Shown: positions 57,918 through 64,000 of the stretch, piece by piece
How positions within the stretch are numbered: position 1 is the first letter of the stretch
Layout: each line of letters starts with the position of its first letter
Assembly: GCA_907163375.1 (NCBI GenBank)
Contig: CAJQUW010005698.1
Coordinates: forward strand, 62,001 to 126,000
Direction: 5' to 3'
Length of the DNA stretch: 64,000 nt
Source of the DNA: Prostheceraeus crozeri
Lineage: Eukaryota; Platyhelminthes; Polycladida; Euryleptidae
The notes under the pieces: generated by a model
Seen by the model: the letters and a program-made list of their open reading frames with translations, nothing else
Told to the model about the DNA's origin: nothing
Database searches by the model: none
Position numbers and translations under genes: made by a program

Positions 57918-58912
57918 CCCTACTCTATGAATGCAACACCATTAGTTGTTGGGAACTTCATTCTATGGAAGTGTCCCTAATGATTATTTCAGTATCATCC
58001 TCCGTGCCTACGATACTTGCTGACATAATAGAAGCTTACAATTTCTTGCACTGCCGTTTCTAAATGTTTTTATGACATCAAGGAAAGAGAACCACGGGTT
58101 GTTTCGAAAGTACATTCATGAAAAATCACGAAGAAAGCTAAAATCACACCGAGAATTTTTTCCGGTCTTTTCAAGGTGCACCCGGATGCCGAAGTGAATG
58201 ACATCAACTAATTTGGTAAGACTGATGACAAGCTAGCACATTTTGCGTTCGCCAATCCTCTTTTGTCTCTTGATTTGAGACCTTTTGTCTTTTGAGTTGA
58301 CCCCAAGTTGACGAAATACGTTGTATCATCTGAAACCTCAGACTGTACCTTTCCTTTTCAATCAAATGTATACAGAGCAAACTTTTTGTGCTAAATTTGT
58401 TGCAGGGAAAGCTATTTATCAGGCAGGCCATAAGAGAGGTATTATTTGACATTATGATCTACTATTGAAGTTTCTTGGGATCAATTTGACCCCAGGTTGA
58501 CGGAAGAGGGTTAAGTCAGAAGAGTCGACAAAGACTTTTCGATCGTGCATGTGACAAATGTCAAAACCTACTTCTGATTTGCTGCGTCACATTGCACCAA
58601 AGAACAAATGACGAGTGACAGAGCGCTCCCAGTTCGACCACATGTTTTTAAAAGTGACACGTGTTGTCTGATTATCATCGCTCTGTCAATGCACACAGCT
58701 GCAAGTGCACTTATGGATAGATCACTTTGGAACTCACAGACATCGACAACGCATCTTTTGCAGAGGACACATGAATATGTCTAGACGAAAAACAGCAATC
58801 GGTCGGAAGCAGGGAAAAGTGAGCACAATTTGAATACAGACTGACCTTGCGACTCGTCCCCATAAAACAGTACCTTCAAAAAACAGCTTTCCAAGGTCTA
58901 AATGTAGGTCAG
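57918..58912. other. Unassigned stretch with a piggyBac-like end
   Basis: At 58,511-58,514 TTAA is preceded by GACGGAAGAGGG. On the minus strand this reads TTAACCCTCTTCCGTCAACC and then TGGGGTCAAATTGATCC, close to piggyBac termini I know. A second GTTGACCCCAAGTTGACG lies inside at about 58,297. No other end and no transposase were found on that side, so it is at most a remnant. Confidence 0.4.
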
Positions 58913-61127
58913 GCAATCTACAGCGAATTGCAATTCAACCCGCCACAAATTGCAATAGTTTCAAGAATGGGTTCATCTTGTAGAGAACAAACCCTTATCA
59001 ACATACCAAAAATCTAAGAAAATCTAGTTAGTGGAAGAGTCTTTTCGAAATACGAAAGAAAAGTGTATTACAAATTTGCATCAATTTACATCTACAAGTG
59101 CCTTACGTGATGAAACCGCAATGAAAATATATTCTGATAAAATATTGTACCTGCATCATCTAAATATACTGTATGTAGCATCTGCTGACTACAGAATGAT
59201 GTACTTAAGATATCAATCTCAGCACTTAGGAAATATGATAAAAAGTCAGACTTCACGACAAGTGCCTCACTGAATCAAAAGCAAAATACTTCATTAGAAC
59301 GAAAATTATCCATTTTATGAATGCCATAACAAGAGCAAATGAAATCAACACACTAATAGCGTAGAATATGCCAGCTGTATTCTCATGAGTCAACGATGTC
59401 TTAAACAAAGAATAAGCAATTCAAAGACTATAACATCCTCTTTAGCAACTCCTCTCATGAAAACGCATAGAATTTTAAGCTTCTAGATGAAAAGTAAGTT
59501 TACACATGTCACAATCCGGTTTGTCTGCTTCAGCTTACTTTGCAGAAGCCGCAATTTCATTTGAAAGACAATCATTCTATGCTATCATATGCGCTTTCGC
59601 ATTGAAGCAACTATGGATGCCTTGGTTATAGAGGCTCACGCAGGTTCTTCCCTTGCCATAAGCAAATTTGCAATAATTTACATATACAGGTGCCTTAGAA
59701 TGTGTATTAGATGATAGGTGTGAGTGCTTACATTTCTATGCATATTCACCATGGAGTACTTGCAAAAGTGCTTCGCTTATTGGTGAAAAAAATGAAAATT
59801 CGTTTCCTGACTTATGCAAATCTTAGCAAATTTACACCCTACAGGTACCTAAAAAAAGTTATTTACAAGACAAGGGTACGTAAGCGCGTTTTCAACCTAT
59901 CTGCTTGAACAACTACATTATGCGTTTTCACAAGACGGTAGTTGCAAGAAGTAATCGTTTATTGATAGTAAAACTCGCAGATTTGTACGTCAGTTTGCAT
60001 AATAGTCGCAGAGATAGTCCGGGAGCTAGCGTGAAGTTGTGCAGGGAACGAGGTAGTACATAAAACTTTCACATAGCATAGTACACCTCTAACCTACTGC
60101 AAAACTTCGCGTCTGCCGGATCAGATCATTTGCTTTTCAGAAATAGAGAGGATAACACAATCCTATGTATTTCCAATGGTAAAATTGTGACATTTAAGGT
60201 GTTGACTCCATTTTTTCGAATTTTTGCTCATAAAAGTTACACAAATTGGCATTTTGTTGAATTGGTTATTATAGAAATCATCTACAGATCATGATCTTTC
60301 AAATGAGCTATCATTCAGTGACAGAGGATGAAGCAAAGTGTGCAAGCAGACACTTTTCGTTGGTGTAACTGCAAATTTTAACATAGAAATTTCAGGAAAA
60401 TTGTTGATATACTTTAACGAAAAGTGTCTGTTTGTACACTTTACTTCATCCTCTGTCACTGAATGATAACTCATTTGGAAGATCATGATCTGTAGATGAT
60501 TTCTATATTAACCAGTTCAACAAAATACCAATTTGTGTAACTTTTATGAGCAAAAATTCGAAAAAATGGAGTCAACACCTTAAATGTCACAATTTTACCA
60601 CTGGAAATACATAGGATTGTGTTATCATCTCTATTTCTGAAAAGCAAATGATCTGATCCGGCAGACGCGAAGTTTTGCAGTAGGTTAGAGGTGTGCGATG
60701 CTATGTGAAAGTTTTATGTACTACCTCGTTCCCTGCACAACTTCACGCTAGCTCCCGGACTAAGAGTTACAAGTATTCTTGAACTATTGAAGTCCAACCG
60801 CTTGGAAAGGACATAATTCAGAAAATATAACTGGTATTAGTGAGAGCCATGTGGAAGATAAATGAAGCAAATGAAACAAAGCTGCAACGCTTCATTTTGA
60901 TTGGCTGTTGCAATCTTTATCTGCGATTTCATTGGTGCAAACGCGTCTTTGCATTTCGAAAAGACTTGACTTCTGAGACTTGACAAGTGGAGAGTTCAGG
61001 GTGTTCCACCAGCTAGACTTTCTTAGATTTTTGATATGTTGATAAGGGGTTTTTCTCTACGAGATGAGCCCATTCTTGAAACTATTGCAATTTATGGCGG
61101 GTTGAAGCGCAATTAGCTGTAGATTGC
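58913..61127. repeat. Large palindromic element with an inner hairpin
   Basis: The outer inverted repeats (about 58,913-59,055 and 60,950-61,127) share GCAATCTACAGC at the ends and AAGAGTCTTTTCGAAATAC at the inner side, at about 80% identity. Between them are three copies of a 30 bp word and the hairpin 60,015-60,763. No open frame of note. No clear target duplication. It is likely a foldback or MITE-type element that later received the inner hairpin. Confidence 0.6.
60015..60763. repeat. Near-perfect 348 bp inverted repeat (hairpin)
   Basis: Arms 60,015-60,363 and 60,416-60,763 are about 93% identical by eye and separated by a loop of about 52 bases. Ends are TAGTCCGGGAGCTAGCGTG and complement. 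AGAG at 60,011-60,014 and 60,764-60,767 may be a 4 bp duplication. A transcript would fold into a long double-stranded RNA. Confidence 0.85.
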
Positions 61128-61167
61128 ATGGACTAATGCAGCATCAATTACAGGTAATTCTGACAAT

Positions 61168-63508
61168 CAGGCCTGTGGAGCCGGAGCCGGAACCTTAAGG
61201 AGCCGATGGTTTTGGTCGGAGCCGGAGCCGGAGCCGGATCCGATTTATCACAAAGGCTCCTGCTCCGGCTCCGATTGTTTGAGCTTTGATATAAATCTAG
61301 AATTTTGAAAGGTTTTAATTGGCATCATAAAAAAATTAGATCATTTGAAATCTAAAGATATGTCTTTTAAGTATACCAATGATCTGTCCTCCACGATATC
61401 TTTCTTTGCAGTTGCCGCCTTCTTTTGCATTATATGTATTATATTTGCACACATGTGTAATATTTTTTTATTACATATGTTTCGTAAGACTAATTTCCAT
61501 AGCTTTTAGTGACAACGTATTCTCCAAAATCCATTAATTTGAAGACTTGTTATATGCATGCTAACTAAATGATTGTAGATTCCTAGAGACAAGTCGCCAG
61601 TCATTTATGTACACATTTCCAGTTCAGTCACCATAGACAATATAGCTACATTTCTTGCTCAATGTCTTAAATCTAATACGGTTACTATGTAGGCTATCAT
61701 CTATCGGTATGGTGACAATGCCAATTTCCTTAGATTGTATTGTAGGCTCTTGTGCAGTCCCCCACCTACATTTTTCAAAACAATCGATTATACAATTTGA
61801 TCAATTTTGATTGGAGGGATAACTCTTCACAGTCACACGAATGAACTGACTACAAGTCCTCGCATGGCTATAGCAATAAGTGACCCAGCCACTTCTAGTT
61901 GCGCCCTATTATTCTAAAGGTATCTCATTCACAATGAATTTCCTTTGACTTCAAAATTCAAAGGGTATATTTCAATGCGAAAAAATCCGAAGCCAAATTA
62001 CAATGTTGACTTGCTGACGAAGTTTGCGACCATGACATCGCAATTACCCACGTAGATTTTTACAACAGCACGGAATGCTTTACTCAAACCGGTGATGCTG
62101 AAACGGACATCCAATGGTGCTGCATCTTTTTACCAGAGAAAAAATGGGGGGGGAGGACTGCACAAGAGCCGTATTGTGTAATAATATTTCCCCAAATGTC
62201 ATAGACCTGTGGATTTCAAGAATTTTCATTATTATTTTTTCCGTCTGTCAACACTTTATGCTGATATCATGTTGACTTATATGTATATAATAAAGAAAGA
62301 TTGAGACGCTCTCAATAAAGGCGTCTTTTGACCTCCCTTTTCTACTGTCTGTGACATAAAACCGCACGCGCATTCGAAAGCTAGCAAAGTAGATGGGATT
62401 TCTGCTCGGTGCTCGCAGTCAAATTTTTATTATGCATTTCACCCTGCAACATGCTGTGTGATACTCCGAGTTCAGTTTCATCAGCCTAACCATCATCAGA
62501 GGAATAGTGGTAATATGTTATACATAAATTGAATATAATAATATACATGAATCATTGATGAATTGTTTAGTGCAACCTTACGCCATAATGAAAAACACGA
62601 AATTAACATAATATTAGTTAAGCCTTAACTTATTAAGTACGCTGCATAGAATTACAAAACTCGTCCTAAATTAGATATTTTTATTTTTTTAAGTATAATT
62701 TTCAATTGTACATTTCTAGCCTACACTGCAATGAGACTATCTAAATTACAATTTCTACAGATAATGAGTCGTGGGCTACCCACCGATCATATTATTCATG
62801 GACCAACAGACTTGGATAAAGGCAATAACAAATAGCAATAACAACCTAAGCTAGCCTATATACACTTTAATATTCAATAAATCAATTGATATCTTGATTG
62901 ATACGGTATATTTGGCTATATAGCCACCCTTTCCATGTTTGAGTAGATACAGGCCCTAAGCTATTTAGAGGCATACGCTATCCAGTTTCATATTCAAGCT
63001 TTGTTAAAAAGCTTATACTACTATTCGGCCCCTGTGACGGCTAATTAGGTATATCATCATCACTCATGTGGTCTTATAATGTAGCCTCGTAGTAGACTGG
63101 TTGCAGGTTAAATTTACTGGTTAAACTTAAATTTACTGGTTAACTGGTTAAATTTATATTTAACCAGTGCGGGAGATCTTTATCTAATTTAACCAATCCA
63201 GGCTATAACTTTATTTTATCTTTCAGAGATAGTCAATTCATGCAAAAATATATGGCAAGTATGATATTTATCATTATATTAGGCTATTATCATTTTTATT
63301 ATTAACTTAAGTCGTTGCTTGTTAATGAAAACTAATTTGATGATTGTAGCAAGCCTCTAAAGGCCACACCGTTATCCAAAAAACCCGTTCAACGGATCCA
63401 GGATAACCAGCATAGATAGAACCTGAATTTGAAGCCGGAGCCTTTCACATCAGTGTCGTGGAGCCGGAGCCGGAGCCGATGAGATAACGCATCGGCTCCA
63501 CAGCCCTG
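61168..63508. mobile_element. hAT-type MITE with GGAGCCGGAGCC ends
   Basis: Left end CAGGCCTGTGGAGCCGGAG and right end CGGCTCCACAGCCCTG are flanked by the perfect 8 bp duplication CTGACAAT (61,160-61,167 and 63,509-63,516). The left subterminal region has stacked GGAGCCGGAGCC hexamers. Length is 2,341 bp, AT-rich, and without a transposase. A 426 bp MITE lies within. Confidence 0.9.
61745..62170. mobile_element. Small MITE inside the hAT-type MITE
   Basis: TIRs are GGCTCTTGTGCAGTCCCCC on the left and the complement of GGCTCTTGTGCAGTCCTCC on the right. Flanks GTATTGTA (61,737-61,744) and GTATTGTG (62,171-62,178) are an 8 bp duplication with one change, or a perfect 7 bp one. A G-run abuts the right TIR. 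No coding content. Confidence 0.8.
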
Positions 63509-63516
63509 CTGACAAT

Positions 63517-64000
63517 TTATGTTTTTGAAGAAAGTCAATGAGATTAGCCATTTTTTCATATTTCTATTTTTGCTTTATAGCTGTGCTATTTAGAGATGCG
63601 CAGCAGCAATCCTAGCCCGAACCCGTACTATAATTTGAACCCGACCGAACCTGAAAGTTTTGCCGATACCAAAAGCCCGATCACAAATCAAAAAATTTAA
63701 TTAAAAAATCTATTTGTGACAACCAGGATAATGAATTTCCCAAAATATGGGCTTGAGCCTTTGTGAAGCGCACAAATAGACTAACACTACTAATTGGATT
63801 CATTGGAATTGATTGCAATTAAGTCGACGTAAATTACAGATGGATCATGAATACGGATGCAGTCAATAGTAACAATAATGATAAAAGGGACATATTTCTT
63901 AGCGTCATCGGTTCGCTTAATCAGTGTATGCGTATGTCGCATTGGAATAAAGCATATTAATAATATTATTATCAAGGTTTTTTAAGGTTTTTGCTACGGG
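63517..64000. other. Unassigned end of window with a possible transposon end
   Basis: At 63,592 TAGAGATGCGCAGC is followed by repeated GAACCCG/CCCGA words, a composition seen at some hAT ends. The partner end would lie beyond the window, so this stays tentative. No gene seen. Confidence 0.3.

Noticed and set aside
58204-58452. 82-codon minus-strand frame near the piggyBac-like end
   Set aside because: No piggyBac landmark is visible despite its position next to a TTAA end.
1-64000. CRISPR array, bacterial operon or integron
   Set aside because: Spliceosomal introns, animal transposons and the absence of regularly spaced short repeats exclude these.

Overview
This 64 kb window looks like nuclear DNA of an invertebrate animal. 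It has GT-AG introns, AT-rich background, and animal-type transposons (P/THAP, PIF-Harbinger with a MADF partner, hAT, piggyBac, Tigger/pogo, Penelope-like, Ty3/gypsy and a RAG1-like DDE family). I cannot name the species. I recognise no host gene. The only non-transposon coding candidates are short spliced exons in the first 1.7 kb. Most of the window is transposons inserted into transposons, and target-site duplications and empty-site copies let several insertion events be ordered.

Layout. 1-1.7 kb: exons of one or two unrecognised spliced genes; one stop codon lies inside a histone-like stem-loop. 2.1-4.15 kb: remains of two unrelated transposases joined head to tail. 4,348-7,590: a bounded transposon with long repeat-built TIRs beginning CACGGTG, a GTAC duplication, and a RAG1-like (Chapaev/Transib-type) transposase. 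8.8-9.95 kb: decayed mariner-like element. 11.2-12.5 kb: decayed piggyBac. 12,551-26,178: a P element with TIRs of about 260-290 bp. It was interrupted by a head-to-head Penelope-like pair (12,711-14,091), a PIF-Harbinger (14,165-18,501) and an hAT (20,840-24,849). 28.5-29.8 kb: hAT fossil (ZMYM1-like). 30.1-31.5 kb: second piggyBac fossil. 32,725-34,494: non-autonomous hAT. 37,268-39,611: another non-autonomous hAT with a 1.85 kb CCTGG-flanked MITE inside it. 39,749-44,784 and 45,464-50,400: two Ty3/gypsy fossils with identical or nearly identical LTRs. 51,817-56,479: non-autonomous element with 195 bp TIRs and a TACA duplication, carrying a Tigger/pogo element (52,051-54,677) whose 476-codon frame is open. 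56.5-57.13 kb: 5' end of a BED-finger hAT inserted in a second copy of the CCTGG MITE. 58,913-61,127: palindromic repeat with an inner 750 bp hairpin. 61,168-63,508: hAT-type MITE with a 426 bp MITE inside it.

The genes here act for the elements, not the host: DDE transposases that bind their own TIRs, a MADF DNA-binding partner for the Harbinger enzyme, RT plus GIY-YIG endonuclease for the Penelope-like copies, and Gag-Pol remains. The points most worth following are the RAG1-like element, the four-element P nest, the chimeric transposase at 3.24 kb and the long hairpin near 60.4 kb. All domain calls were made by eye; no search was run.
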